Assembly: GCF_024763615.1 (NCBI RefSeq)
Contig: NC_077224.1
Coordinates: 2,480,001 to 2,544,000 of the forward strand
DNA length: 64,000 bases
Reading direction: 5' to 3'
Source: Phlebotomus papatasi
Taxonomy: Eukaryota > Arthropoda > Insecta > Diptera > Psychodidae
Shown here: positions 1-11,553 of the stretch, piece after piece
Position numbering within the stretch: position 1 is the stretch's first letter
Layout: each line of letters opens with the position of its first letter
Translations under genes and position numbers: made by a program
Notes under the pieces: generated by a model
Database searches by the model: none
What the model was told of the DNA's origin: nothing
What the model saw: only the letters and a program-made list of their open reading frames with translations

Positions 1-276
1 AAAACCATCCGTTCCTCATTGCGTTTTTTTATTTATATGCCGGGTGATAAAAGAAAAAAATCTTGAAACTCTTTTTTTCGTTTTTAAAACTCGCAATTTA
101 ATTTTTTTTTTACATTTTATTAGTTTATATCGGTCTTCTTTCCATTTCGGAATGATTTTTTTGTTTTTACTCTTTGTTTATTCTTTTTACTTTTACTCTG
201 ACCTTACCCACAAAACATGGCATCGAAACAAAGAGTCAAAATCTGTTACAAACGCTAAAACCTTTAAAAAAAAATA
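1..276. other. AT-rich non-coding flank
   Basis: Poly-T and poly-A rich sequence. The short open frame at 44-280 is low complexity (Phe/Leu/Ser) and runs into the mariner terminus, so I do not call it a gene. Confidence 0.5.
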
Positions 277-1377
277 TTAGGTCAAGTAAAAAGTTCTGAG
301 TCATTTTAAGTTTTATTTTGAAGATGTGAGGATTATCCGATTTATACATGAAATATGCGCGATTTTAAACGATAACTTTCGTTAATTTTTAGGGAACTTT
401 CATAATTCCACAATTTCATAATTTTCAGCCTCTTTTGAGGACAGTTTTGTACCATCAAGAAAAGTTTGAAAAATGTTTGAAAAGGTGATAGTCGCATAGT
501 GCTAGGTCTGTACTACACAGCGCGTGTAATAAAATCTCCTATTTACTTCGGAACTTCTGGAGTTTCGTTAAAAATCTGTTGACTAATTCTAGGCGCTTCA
601 ATCTGATCAGTTCTTGACCTTTTTGGTTATTAATCCGGGCTGTTCGATCGTTTGTGCCGGCTCATCAACGCTTGGACCACGATATTTTCAACCGTTGTTC
701 ACGCATTCGACTCATTTTTCATCGCCATTTTAAATCTTTCATTTCAAATCTGGGTCCATTTCGTTACGTTTCAGCATCAAGGAATCGCTGACATCAATTC
801 GGTTCAAAAGGTTCTTTTACGATAATTCGAACAAGGCACGTGGCACCCATACATATAGGTTCTTTCTGAGCTTAGCCTTTTACAAATGGTTCCAAACTAT
901 TTTTTGGTTAATCTTCAGTTTTTAGGAATTTAAAAAAGTACTCCTGTGCTGATCCAACTCGACGATTTTCATGATTCTATCGACATTTTCGACAATTAGC
1001 CTACCAGAGCGTGCCTCATCTTCGTAGTCAATTTTACCAGAAAGGAATCGTTTGAAGCACTGATTTGCTGTTGCATCGGATACTGTATTGGATCCATAGA
1101 CAGCATAAGTTTTTCCGGCCTCCTGCTTGGCCATTTTACCTTTGTTTGTGTAGTAATACTTAAGAATATATCGAATTTTCTCTTTTTTACCTTAATTTTG
1201 AAAAGCTTGTGACATGCAAGTAACTTCACTAAACGTGAAACTGTCAAAAAAAATTCTGAAGAGTCTTGTCACCTTGAAAATACCGTTTAGTATGACCAGA
1301 TGCGTTTTACATATGATAAGATATTGCTCACTAAAGACACTTAGCGGAAGAGGCTCAGAACTTTTTACCTAACCCAA
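277..1377 (-). mobile_element. Decayed mariner element
   Basis: The ends are inverted repeats sharing GTAAAAAGTTCTGAG (about 287-301 and the complement at about 1354-1368), with a TA on each outer side (275-276 and 1378-1379), the target duplication expected of the Tc1/mariner superfamily. The length, about 1.1 kb, is a little short of the 1.2-1.3 kb usual for mariners. The interior on the minus strand carries an N-terminal transposase remnant; the catalytic half (left part) has no usable reading frame and several stops, so this copy cannot be autonomous. Confidence 0.8.
922..1134 (-). pseudogene. Mariner transposase N-terminal fragment
   Basis: The 70-residue frame contains the hallmark stretch of the mariner paired-type DNA-binding domain. 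It has the AVYGSNTVSDATANQCFKRF block, where functional proteins usually have a Trp before the Phe-Lys-Arg-Phe, followed by an acidic/EDEARSGR block and a VENVDRIMKIVE helix. In intact mariners this region binds the terminal inverted repeats. The frame stops after about 70 residues and the DDD catalytic domain is not readable, so it is a dead fragment. An overlapping minus frame at 996-1247 holds further upstream sequence in another phase, consistent with a frameshift. Confidence 0.75.
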
Positions 1378-1596
1378 TATTCCTGCGGACGTTCCTTCTA
1401 AATAAAAGTGTTCCCCATGAAGTCTTTTAGCCATTTAAATTTATTTTATTAACACTAAAAATAATTTATTGATCGTCATATTACTGCTTCTTCGATTAAA
1501 GTATGACATTCTCTATCAGTTTCATTTAGAAAGAGTGTGAGTATTTTTGGTCATAAATGTTTTGTGTAAGTAAATTTGCGATATAGAGAAAGTTTT

Positions 1597-1806
1597 AGCT
1601 GAGATTCTTTACAATCACATAGATCACGATTATCATTTATGCGCTAAAAATCGATTTTCGTGGACGTCCCGTCCGTCCCGTCCGGAGTACAAACGTTTCT
1701 GGAGAGAGAACGAAGAGAGATATCGACAAGCGGTTTTCGACAAAGGTTAAATATCGATGAGTGGCTAGAAGTTGATTTCGAGGTCGCCTGTAAAGAATCT
1801 CAGCTA
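1597..1806. repeat. Foldback repeat, ~210 bp
   Basis: The sequence AGCTGAGATTCTTTACA near 1597 recurs as its inverted complement near 1790-1806, giving short perfect arms around a ~175-bp spacer. The spacer contains a local CCCGTCCGTCCCGTCCGG run (about 1666-1684). It probably represents a small non-autonomous TIR element; no coding capacity is visible. The rest of 1378-2537 is AT-rich and shows nothing I can name. Confidence 0.45.
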
Positions 1807-2537
1807 CCATAAGCTTATCTGGGCTTATCACTGGTTTTCAACTTATGACCTTAACCCTAAACGCTAACATGAATGATGATTTCCTAATTTTTCCTTTTCC
1901 AAGAGAAATTATTTTATTAAATCCCTAACTATTATATTTAAAATTATATTAATCTTTTCTTTCTACGTCCTTTCCCTCAAAACCATGTTTTTCTGGTATT
2001 TCTCAACACTGACTTATTCGACACTGAACACTTATTCGATGGTACAGGTCTCATTCGTGGCGAAAGGTTGGAGTATTTTGCCCATTGCCTTTTTTGGGCC
2101 TTTTATCGACCTAGGAGCCAAACGGTAAGAGATATCGTTTTCCGGTCTTCGATAAAGAAATAGTTCTCGACGTTATTTACAAAGTAATTTTATCTTCCAC
2201 CTTTACTCTTCTTTCTATCATTCTCCATTTCCGTTCAATCTCTAAAACGTTGCTTTTCTTAAGATTGAGTGCTACGATTTTGTTTATTTTTGGATGTATT
2301 TGGATAGCCTAATCAAACATTTCGTCAATAGACACCTATGACCGGAAAAACCTCCCTTTTCATGTTATAAAAATGGTAAAAGGTCTCTCACTCTCGAAGA
2401 ACCAATTTTAAACGGAATTGCTTAAATTTTAATTTTTTTTTTCATTTCTTTTGGATGTAAAATATTTTTTAACCAATTTCCGATTTCGAAATGGTGTCCT
2501 TATAATTTGTGAATGAATTAAAATTTTAGCAAAATCC

Positions 2538-2865
2538 TATCTCCACCCAGGATCGAACTGAGGTCCTCTTTTTATCCAGATGAGTGCTGTACCAATTGAG
2601 CTATACACTGAGAAAAAAAGAGGCTGCGATTAGCTTTTCTTCGTCATTACTTTAACACTTTTTGGGTGTAAAAATATATCAACATTTTTTAATGTTAATT
2701 TTACACCTTTTTAAGTGTAAAATTAACATGAATAAGGGTAACTTTAACCCCTGATATACCTGAAAAGCATAATATTAACACCGATTTTGGATCAATACTG
2801 CAGGGTAAAATTAACATTTCCGGAATGCTATTTTGACTTTTTCGGATTTCTTTCAGTGTAGAGTC
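2538..2865 (-). pseudogene. tRNA-like gene split by a MITE
   Basis: Read on the minus strand and with the MITE at 2606-2858 plus one TA removed, exactly 73 nt remain, the length of a standard tRNA. The pieces are in canonical order: acceptor 5' strand GACTCTA (2859-2865), TA linker, D-stem GCTC with an A-box-like TAGCTCAATTGGTA, variable loop of five, T-stem CTCAG/CTGGG around TTCGATC (B-box-like), acceptor 3' strand TGGAGAT and a final A. The acceptor strands pair at six of seven positions. The anticodon stem is poor (about three of five pairs), so an isotype cannot be assigned; the loop as aligned would read GGA. A decayed tRNA gene or a tRNA-derived SINE head are both possible. Confidence 0.6.
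2606..2858 (-). mobile_element. CACTGAG MITE, copy 1 (inserted in tRNA-like gene)
   Basis: Flanked by TA on both sides. The ends are CACTGAGAAAAAAAGAGG and, inverted, CACTGAAAGAAATCCG. The interior is a near-palindrome of TTAATTTTACACCT-type repeats and the TTTCCGGAATG block shared with copies at 9632-9833, 25556-25806 and 52150-52400. Non-coding; non-autonomous DNA transposon of a TA-target superfamily. Confidence 0.8.
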
Positions 2866-4329
2866 TATAAATCCTAAAAAAAAACTTTGTTAGAAATCCT
2901 AATGAGTTTATTTTATTTATTTTCTGTAATTTTTTTTAGCAATTTTTGATCAATATTTTCTTCCGACTATTTTCGTAAATTTTCAATGATTAAATTATTT
3001 TTTAAATTCAAATAGTTAAACCAACAACTCGAAGAGTTGTTCAACTTAACTTACCTCATTTTTATTTAATACTTTGGCCTTTGTTAAAAAATAAAGAATA
3101 GAACAAAGAAAGTCATCAAACAACGCGGTGTTTATTGATGAATAATAATTTGCAATAATTCTTCTCTATTCTATTATACTTTGGCGACTGTTTAAAATTG
3201 TGTGTAAAATTCACTCAATACAAAATCCATGTGAAAATACTCACCATAAAATACACAGTAGAATAATTTATGAGTGCTTTGGGGATTTCATTTTGCAAAA
3301 ACAGAGTCAATATAATCGCCTCATAAATTTTATGAAAAATATTGCTCTAAAACATGAAACAACTGCTAAAACTGAAAATCAATTTTTCGGATTTTTCAAA
3401 TTGAAATTCAGGAAGGTTTATCGTAAATCTAGATTTAAAAAATTAAAACCAAAAAAAAACCAATTTCGAATTTGTGAAGAAGATTGTGGTCATTCTAAAA
3501 TGTGGATTGATTTCAAAAGAATAAAATTGATTGCATCGTGATTGTGGCATTAACTTTCACTTTCTAATCCCGATTCTGCATTATTTTTGTTTTGATAAAA
3601 TCCCAAAGCGTGGGAATTTACATGATGACATTTTTGATTATTTTTCTGATCTTTTCCGTAACGTTATTTTGAACGCAAAAATACCCTAAAATCGTGCGAT
3701 TTAAATGTATTCAGTGTAAAATGTGTAACATAGCAAATATTTTATGACGTGTCATTTATCATCAATTGTGGTGTGTTTGTTAAAATCTCACTTGGATGAG
3801 AATCACATGGAAAAGAGGCATAGAGAAGTGACTTCATGAATAAAAGAATCAGTTATGAAAATAATATGGATGATTAACGAGGAATCTGTAGAGGACAGAA
3901 TTTTATTATGTTTTTTGATCTTTTTATATAATAATATTTCTTTTCGGTATTCTATATTCCAAACACTGAAGCGGGTGTAATAGATATTTTATACTTTGCA
4001 AAAATATAAATTTCAAATTCAATCGAAAGCATTTGGTGGAAAGGAAGAGCAGAGGATTGGCAGCAAAAAAAAAGACAGTGTTTGAAAACTAGTTTTAGAA
4101 GAAAGAGAGACTTTCAACAGGTTTCTTTTCCAACACAAAACACATACTTGGAAGTTTTCTTCTTCTTCTGCTGCAGATTATCTTTTGCCCAGCAGCCAAA
4201 AGAGTTCCGCAGAATAGCACTCAAGATCAATCGGGGAAGGGAGAGAATCTCATGTACAGACATATCGCTCATTGATTGAGCAAGTGGCATAATTTCTAGC
4301 TTCATCTTCCTGCTATGATGCGATTACTT
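2866..4329. other. Non-coding, no element recognised
   Basis: AT-rich sequence. The open frame at 3200-3541 (113 residues, Lys/Phe/Ile rich) has no recognisable motif. A good polypyrimidine tract and acceptor (TTCTTCTTCTTCTGCTGCAG, ending 4176) is followed by about 30 open codons without a matching donor. It might be a 5' exon of an unknown transcript, but I do not call it. Confidence 0.3.
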
Positions 4330-5645
4330 CCAGAAAGCATGTTTTCTGAAAGTCTTATGGAATTCCATAGGAAATTCTAAGGAATTCCGTAAGAAATCCT
4401 AAGAAACTCCACTGGAAAATCCCAATAGGTGATCTTGTAGAATTTCATAGTTATCCCTAAAAATGCAATAGGAAATCCTAATAGTTTTTTTATATGGAAC
4501 CTTAAGGAATTCCATATGAAATCCTAAGAAATTGTATTGGAAAATCCCAAGAAATTCCATAGATACTCTTGTGGAATTCTACTGATAGTCCTAGGAAATT
4601 TCTATAGTTTCTATAGAAAATCTTAAGAAACTGCATTGGAAAATCCCATAGGTAATCTTATAAAATTTCATAGGTAGTCTTAAAAATGTCCATAGGAAAT
4701 CTTATAAAATTTCATAGGTAGTCTTAAAAATGTCCATAGGAAATCTTAGAAGTTTCCATAGATAATCTTTAGAAATGCCGTAGAAAATCCTGAAAAACTG
4801 CATTGGAAAATCCTAAGTAATTCTGCAGGTAATCTTTTGGAATTCTATTGGTAGTTCTAAAAAATTCAATAGGAAATCCTAATAGTCTTTTTATATTAAA
4901 CTTTGAGGAAGTCCATAAGAAATTCTAGGAAACTGCATTGGAAAATCCCAAGAAATTCCATTGGTAATCTTGTGGAATTCTATTGATAGTCCTAAAAAAA
5001 TTTATAGGAAATCCTAAAGGATTCTACAGGAAATCTTTAGGAATTTCTTAGGAAATCTTAAGAAATTGCATTGGAAAATCCCATAGGTAATCTTGTGGAA
5101 TTTCATAGTTAGCCCCAAAAATTTCCATAGGAAATCTTAGAGGTTTTTATAGATAATCTTAAGAAATTCCGTAGAAAATCTCTAGAAACTGTATGGGAAA
5201 ATCCTAAGTAATTCTGCAGGTAATCTTTTGGAATTCTATTGGTAGTTCTAAAAAATTCAATAGGAAATCCTAATGGTCTTTTTATATTAAACTTTGAGGA
5301 AGTCCATAAGAAATCCTAGGAAACTGCATTGGAAAATCCCAAGAAATTCCCTAGGTAATCTTGTGGAATTCCATAGTTAGCCCTAAAAAATGCAATACGA
5401 TTTCCTAATGGTTTTTTTGTTTATTTTGAATCTTATGGAAGTCCATAAAAAATCTCAAGAAACTGCATTGGAAAATCCCAAGAAATTCCATAGGTACTCT
5501 TGTGGAATTCTATTGGTAGTCCTAAAAATTCCATAGGACATATTAAAATCCTAAATGTTTCTATAAGAAATCTTAAGGAATTCCATGGGACATCTTAAGA
5601 AAAAATGCATTGGAAAATCCTAAGAAATTCCGTATAATATTCCGT
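4330..5645. repeat. Degenerate minisatellite, ~120-140 bp higher-order unit
   Basis: Submonomers resembling AGGAATTCCATAGGAAATCC are repeated throughout. The landmark GCATTGGAAAATCCC recurs near 4406, 4529, 4631, 4799, 4933, 5067, 5188, 5325, 5465 and 5606, i.e. mostly every 120-140 bp. Two adjacent units share rarer landmarks such as TCTTTTTATATTAAACTTTG (about 4888 and 5278), which suggests recent duplication of a multi-monomer block. Non-coding. Confidence 0.85.
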
Positions 5646-6265
5646 ATAATAATACATATTCCGTATTATAATGTCATAAAGTGTTCCAAAAAAAATCCGA
5701 ATACAATTTTCAGAGACTGATGATTTAGTGATTAATATATTTAATACAAAATGATATTTGGTCTTATACCATTATAAGCCACAATTTCTCGAAGAATTCG
5801 ATACTCTATCAAAATTTCATTCTACCAAACAAGTCCCCTGACCCCCCTGACCCGAGCTATAAGGGTCCAAAAAAATTTTAAAATGACCATAACTTCGGTG
5901 ATAATTGTCAGAATTAAAAAGATGGCGTTTTGGAAAGTTTTCGTGGAATTTTCAATTTTCTAAGTTGAATAACTCAAAAGCTCCACTGTGCATCGGGCTG
6001 AAATTTTAGTATGTTGTAGCCGCTGATTATACCTATCAAACAAAAAAAAATACTTAAGTCGATCTATAACCCCTGACCCGAGCTATAAGGGTAAAAAGTT
6101 CGAAATTTGACCGGCCTTTATCTCTGGTTCTAATTAACATATTGGCCTAAATTTTGGCTTTTTGGTTTCGCCTCGATGAACACTTTCAGGTGGAAGTTCA
6201 AAAAGTCACCACAGGTGGTGCTGCGATAGCGTCAAAATTTAACCTCATATTTCTCGAAAGTGCCA
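5646..6265. repeat. Dispersed repeat with CTGACCCGAGCTATAAGGGT motif
   Basis: The 20-nt block CTGACCCGAGCTATAAGGGT occurs twice about 220 bp apart (near 5849 and 6071), each followed by AAAAA-rich text and a phrase about TTTTGGAAAGTTT/TTTTTGGTTTC. This looks like two units of a longer repeat or an eroded TE; no ends are visible. Confidence 0.4.
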
Positions 6266-7235
6266 TCCCATTAGCAAAAGAAAGAGGAATAGGAATAACA
6301 AGCAAAAAATTCCTCGGAATTTTCCATAATACATTCCAAGGAAATTCCCATGGATTTACAACGGATTTTTTCCGTGGAATACTTCCATGGAAATGTTTTT
6401 GGATTTTTCCACTCAAATAAAATGGAGGAAAAATGAAGCTGTCACATGCATCTCATATTTTAATTTCCCAATATTAAAGAAATAGTAAATTTCACGAGGA
6501 TTTTAATATGTTTTATTGGATCAGCGATAACGAATTTACACTTTAGATAAAAAAATGCTATCGTACAAATAAAAATATTTTCCTAAAAAAAATACATTCC
6601 ATGAAATAAAAACACGTAAATTTTAGATCCGCAGTCTGTTTAATGTTATCACTTCACTATTATCTACACAAAACGCAGCGTCGCATAATTCATAATATTA
6701 TAAAAGTGACACAGAAATCATTAAGATCTTTGCATAAAATTTGCGAGCAAAATAATTCATTTATTTTGTAGCGCCACAAACATATTTTAGCGGTAAAAGG
6801 AAAAAACAAACGTGTGGAATTTTCTTAAAAAAAAACTGTATGGAAAGGTAGTGGAATTTTCCGTGGAATTATTCCTTGGATTTTCTCAGGAAATAAGAAG
6901 GAATTTTCCTACAAAAAGGGGGCGTGTTGTGGTAAAATCTATGGAAAATCCATAGGAAAACTTTTGGAATATTCCATAGAAAATTCCAGTGGAATCCGCG
7001 GACGTTTCACGTTTAATTTTCCATATAAACTTTCCATGGACTTCCACTAGAAAGTGACGCTGAATTTACATGGAATGTTGTTCAAATTTTCCATGGAATG
7101 GCTATTTCCAATCGCCTCTCCTTGGAAAAATTCCATGGAAGACTTTGCAGAAATTTAGCGTCCAAATTCCATGGAATGACCGGAATTTGACGCAAAATTT
7201 TCAATGGAATTTCCTCGGAAGTTTGCTATGGGGGA
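6266..7235. mobile_element. CATAGCAAAA TIR element, copy A
   Basis: Begins near CCCATTAGCAAAAGAAAG and ends at the inverted TTTGCTATGGGGG. The interior is saturated with TTCCATGGAATTTT-like palindromic words (containing NcoI-type CCATGG), plus an AT-rich middle shared with copies at 11742-12539 and 59243-60893. No transposase is visible; the small frames within it are shadows of the repeat words. Confidence 0.65.
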
Positions 7236-7606
7236 AGGTTTAGAAACAAATTATCCATGTTGTCACAACTCCATTTTATTTGCTAGACTTTCGAGAAAAA
7301 TAGTGGAAAAAACCATGGAAAACCCTGTGGAAAGATGGTGGAATTTTCCATAGGATTTCTGCAGCTTATCCCGTGGACGATTCACGTTTGATTTTTCATA
7401 TGAATGTTCCACGGAGTTCCGTGGAACTTAACGCTACAATTCCAGTGGATCATACTTGAAATTCCATAGAGACCTATGATTCCAATGGAATTTCCAACTC
7501 CAAATTCCATGGAAAACTTCCTGGAATTTTAGCATCAAATTCCGCGGATTATTGCAATTTGGACGGTAGTTTTTCACTAGAATTTCCATGGAATTTTGCT
7601 ATGGGG
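7236..7606. mobile_element. CATAGCAAAA element, truncated direct copy
   Basis: Starts immediately after copy A and repeats the right half of the family: the TTATCCATGTTGTCACAACT block, the TGGAAAAAACCATGGAAAAC block, and the terminus TTTTGCTATGGGG. It corresponds to the right part of copy B (from about 12205). A tandem partial copy is the simplest reading. Confidence 0.6.
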
Positions 7607-7740
7607 ATTGGGCATTTCGATCAAATTTTAGAGTGTTGTTGCCTAGGCTATGAAGTTTACAAAAAGTGGCATGGATTCGCTTTGGTTACAATAAAACCGG
7701 AGATATCAGTGGTCAAATTTCACGAAATTCAAAACGTCAT

Positions 7741-8084
7741 ACAGTAGAGTTCCTCAAATTTGAACATTTGGGGGGTATAGATGACATTTCCCACTCCTCA
7801 AATTTGAATAATATTTTCAAAAAGGTAACGGTCTTGATGTGAAATGCACTTTCCCTAAATTAAGAAAAACAACTTTAGTGAATAATAACAACGTAATTTA
7901 TTGTTAAATAAATGGAATTTGATGCGGAAGTTAATATAATAGATAATATTGAGGAAACACTAGAGAAAAATATTTTTTTATCTAGACTCCACGCAAAAAT
8001 TTCTTTGCATAACCTCAAATTTTACATTTTGAATTCAACCGTCGTTCAAACTTGAGGAGTTCAAATTTGAGGAACTCTGCTGTG
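7741..8084. mobile_element. CAGTAGAG-type MITE with TTCCTCAAATTTGAA ends
   Basis: The left end ACAGTAGAGTTCCTCAAATT and the right end (AATTTGAGGAACTCTGCTGT) are inverted complements over about 24 bp. The leading CAGTAGAG resembles the elements at 47047 and 48715 and the termini of pogo/Tigger-like transposons. About 344 bp, non-coding. Confidence 0.7.
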
Positions 8085-8092
8085 TATCCATC

Positions 8093-9631
8093 CGGTTCTG
8101 TTTGACCGATTTTGTCGAGTGAGGGCGCAAATTAAAGGTCTTGGAAAGCGCAACAACTTTCTAGAACATTAGAACTTCGTAGGACCAATGCTAGGAGCGC
8201 CACAATCAAAAAAACAATTTTCATAACCCATAACCTCAATTATCTCGACACCTGCTTAACCGATCTTGATGATTATTTCGGCATAAGTCAAGAAGACATT
8301 ATCCAATTAAAATTACCTTGTTCTGTTCAAATAGGTTATGCAGATTCGAACTAAGCATGACTATAACCTCTAATTTCACATACTGGTCCGTTATTAGCAT
8401 AACCTCAATTCAATTTTTGATTTTGTTGCATTGAATCGTGTTTTGAAACATAATTTATGTGGCAGTTTTGACCGTTGAGATAAATTACGTATTGAAAGGG
8501 AAAAGTTAATAACCCAGGAACGATTCAGTGCCCAGAACGAATGCTAAATTACACCTTCTTGGCCTTGTGCCATTGTTTAATGAAATGATCCAATGTATAA
8601 GGTTCATAATTGAGAGAAGTCCAATCGAATGCTTCTCTTTCATGGACTCTCTCTCAGCATCAGCAATTTCAGTGTTGGTATATGCCAAACTGTAATATTG
8701 AAGATCTTTTTGCACCAAAGAAAACCAGAATCATCATCAACTCGCGCGCTTCACAACTCTGTCCATTGCGGGCGCCAATTCAGTTGTCTCTAACTACGCC
8801 AGCATACAACATCAGTCGCTCTCTCGTGATATTTCTCGCGGATTTTTGTACGTGGAAGAAAGGGGAGTTCAAGAGTTCATGGAATTTTTCTTGCTCTCTG
8901 TTTGTTTTCATCAATTTTAAAACCTTCCACGTCTTTCTTGTTTAAATTTCGTGAATATATGAGGTACTTTTTTTTTAAAGTTTATTAGTGTTTGTGCTAA
9001 GCCCTGTTTGGTGATTTCATCTTGTGAATTGGCTGTTGGATCTTTTTTTTTATTTTGGAAATTTTCCATCAGTGTCTTATTGTAGTTCTTAAGAGTGGTA
9101 GCTGGTATAATTTTTCATCTTTGCGGGAAATTTCCTGGTGTTTCCTCAAGCATAAATAAAACTCAAGCATATTGATTGCGGGTGAGATTTGCAAGAATAA
9201 ACATTTTAGTGCAAACACAATAACATAGAATATGATTAGAGTTTGACATAGACCTTGAACTTTTCTGCTATTAAATCTAAATAGTTTTTTGTCTGAGACT
9301 TGTAAGGTTGAGAAAATCCACATTATGGCTTCCACAGGCCTGAGGATAAACCGAAAAAGAATTTAGAACATTGATGGCCTATTATTATTGTTCTTATGAT
9401 CCGGCTAAGTTCTTCTTTTAGCTTATACTAAAATTCATAACAAGAAAATTTAACAGAGTATTCAAGAAAAGCTTTTGGGAAATAATTAAATACGTTTGGA
9501 AAATCCTTTTGCTTTTCCCGGACTATAAATACCAGTAAAAGCCTCTGTGACTTATGAAAAAATATTTGGTTTCTAAATTAGTTAAACTTGTCAAATATGA
9601 ACGCATTTAAAAATTTTAAAATTGAATCCTA
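8093..9631. other. Non-coding, partly unique
   Basis: No complete element recognised from 8093 to about 9355. Overlapping open frames at 8506-8718 (-) and 8610-8945 (+) have no recognisable motif and no good splice context. From about 9356 the sequence is the first unit of a direct duplication (see 9834-10138). Confidence 0.35.
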
Positions 9632-10138
9632 CACTGACAGAGAAATCCGAAAAAATAAAATAACATTCCGGAAATGTTAATTTTACCCTGCATTATTGAT
9701 CCGAAATCGGTGTAAATATTACCCTTTTTAGGTGTATTAGGGTTTAAAGTTACCCTTTTTCATATTACTTTTACCCTTAAAAAGTGTTAAAGTTACGAGC
9801 AATAAAAGTTAATCGCACCCTCTTTTTTCAGTGTTTAGAACATTAATGATTTATTATTATTGTTCTTATGATCTGGATCAGTTCTTCTTTTAGCTTATAC
9901 TAAAATTCATTTAAATAAATAAATTTAAAAATTTAACAGAGTATTGAAGAAAAGCTTCTGGGAAACAATGAAATATTTTTGGAAAATCCTAAAAGTCTTT
10001 CTAATGGGTTCTTAAAGGCTTTTCCCGGACTATAAATATTAGTAAAAGCCTCTGTGACTTATGAAAAAATATTTGGTTTCTAAATTAGTCAAACTTGACA
10101 AATATGTACGCTTTTGAACATTTTAAAATTCAATTCTA
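9356..10138. repeat. Direct duplication of ~270 bp around a MITE
   Basis: The unit at about 9356-9631 (TTTAGAACATTGATGGCC... to ...TTTTAAAATTGAATCCT) is repeated at 9834-10138 with modest divergence. Shared landmarks include GCTTTTCCCGGACTATAAAT and AAGCCTCTGTGACTTATGAA. The MITE at 9632-9833 sits exactly between the copies, and another MITE starts exactly after the second copy. No open frame of interest. Confidence 0.75.
9632..9833. mobile_element. CACTGAG MITE, copy 2
   Basis: Starts CACTGACAGAGAAATCCG and ends with CTCTTTTTTCAGTG. It carries the family blocks AACATTCCGGAAATG and GATCCGAAATCGGTGT. About 50 bp of the palindromic middle seen in copies 1, 3 and 4 is missing, so it is an internal deletion derivative. 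Confidence 0.75.
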
Positions 10139-10402
10139 ATGGCTTCGGCACACCTTTCAGATCAGGAAAATTTCATCATGTTGAAATTGGAATCATTTTC
10201 TATCTCAAAAAATTTACATATAACTATCTCATTCTATCGTACTCCAAATTCGATTGAGCTAAATTAATTTTGGAGTGATATTTAAAAGAAGAAGCAGAGT
10301 GTGAAAAAATGAGATAGAGATATGCAAACCGCGTGAGAAAGAAAAGGATTTGAATTTCGACTTCGTGAAATTTTCCTGATCTAAAAGGCGTGCCTGAGCC
10401 AT
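10139..10402. mobile_element. ATGGCTC-GCACACC palindromic MITE, copy 1
   Basis: Nearly the whole 264 bp folds on itself. The left end ATGGCTTCGGCACACC matches the inverted right end GGCGTGCCTGAGCCAT, followed by the inverted TTTAGATCAGGAAAATTTCA blocks. The centre holds GAAGAAG text. Non-coding. Confidence 0.7.
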
Positions 10403-10406
10403 AATG

Positions 10407-10864
10407 ACTCCAATACATCTTTTAGATCAGGAAAATTTCATAAAGTTAAAATTCACATCCCTTTCTTTCTTAAAAGATTTGTAGAAGTCTCGTAGTCTCA
10501 AAATTGAATTGAACTAAGGTAAAGTGGCCTCAATTCGACCGGTAGAGTTATTTATTCAATTTATTTATATTTGCACTAATATTTGGCGTATGATGTAACA
10601 TTAATAGGTCAATTATACTATAAATAAATACGAATCAGTGACAATTTTATAGAAATTCACCATCAAACATTCAAATATTGACCACCGGCCGAGTCAAGGA
10701 ACCAGTCGACTCGAGAGCACTTTACCTTAAATTGAATTTTCTATGACGTTCAAAAGAAGAAGAAGAATTCGAAAGAGTGAGATAGACAAATTCAAAACTT
10801 TTAAGAAGGAAAGATATGTGAATTTTGATTACATGAAATTTTCTTGATCTAGAAGGTGTGCCAT
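10407..10864. mobile_element. Palindromic MITE, copy 2, carrying a nested MITE
   Basis: Same family as 10139-10402 (CATCTTTTAGATCAGGAAAA on the left, TTCTTGATCTAGAAGGTGTG on the right). The middle is interrupted by the 211-bp element at 10517-10727; removing it restores alignment to copy 1. Confidence 0.7.
10517..10727. mobile_element. AAGGTAAAGTGG MITE, TA target
   Basis: Inverted ends AAGGTAAAGTG / CACTTTACCTT with TA on each side (10515-10516 and 10728-10729), sitting inside another MITE. Non-coding, about 211 bp. Confidence 0.7.
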
Positions 10865-11553
10865 AAACTTAGTTCTAAAGATAATAAACTTAGTTCTAAA
10901 TACACTCTCTGAAGGACAGACCTTCCTAAGCACTTTGGGAAAATAGGATTATCACTATAAATCTCAAGAAATCAAACCCAAAACGAATTTGGAAGCAAAA
11001 TTGCATTATGATAAGGCTTAGTTCCATTTAAAAATAGAAGGAAAAGCAGCCCTATATATCTAAAGTATCAAAACAAAAAAACTTCCTATAAGTCGATACG
11101 AATAATAAAATAAGCCTTAAAAAATGGTTAAAATTATTAAAACCGGCCTAAAATTTACTTAGCACTTAAATGTTTTTTTTTCAATTGTTTTTTCGAGAAT
11201 TTCTAGTAAGAAAGCTAATTTCACAATGTATTACAGTTTCTCTTGATTTTTCTCATTACTTCTTAATGCTTCGGAAGTAATCAAAATCGGTGCAAGATAA
11301 CAATCTGAAGGATTTTTTTGCAAAGCTTAATATTAGACATTAGTCAAACCTTTTCCAGATTTTACTTTATCATTGCTTAATATTAAGTACATATTTGTTA
11401 TGTTTTTTTCCCAAAGTTCTACAACATTTTTAGAGGTTTTTTTGTAAACTTTTTAATAATTCTTTTGTAGATATTTTTACATGGTTTCTTTGTTTCTTTA
11501 TTAATATTTCAATTCTGTTCCTTACATTTACTTAATTTTTAGTTACTATGTTG
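10865..11553. other. Non-coding, no element recognised
   Basis: AT-rich text with a short direct repeat AAACTTAGTTCTAAA near its start. No coding signal, TIRs or RNA gene seen. Confidence 0.35.

Noticed and set aside
3200..3541. 113-residue plus-strand frame as a gene
   Set aside because: Composition matches surrounding AT-rich DNA, with no motif, promoter or splice support.
4330..5645. CRISPR-like array
   Set aside because: Repeat and spacer lengths are not regular, the 'spacers' are themselves repeat variants, and the context is an insect intron or intergenic region. It is a minisatellite.
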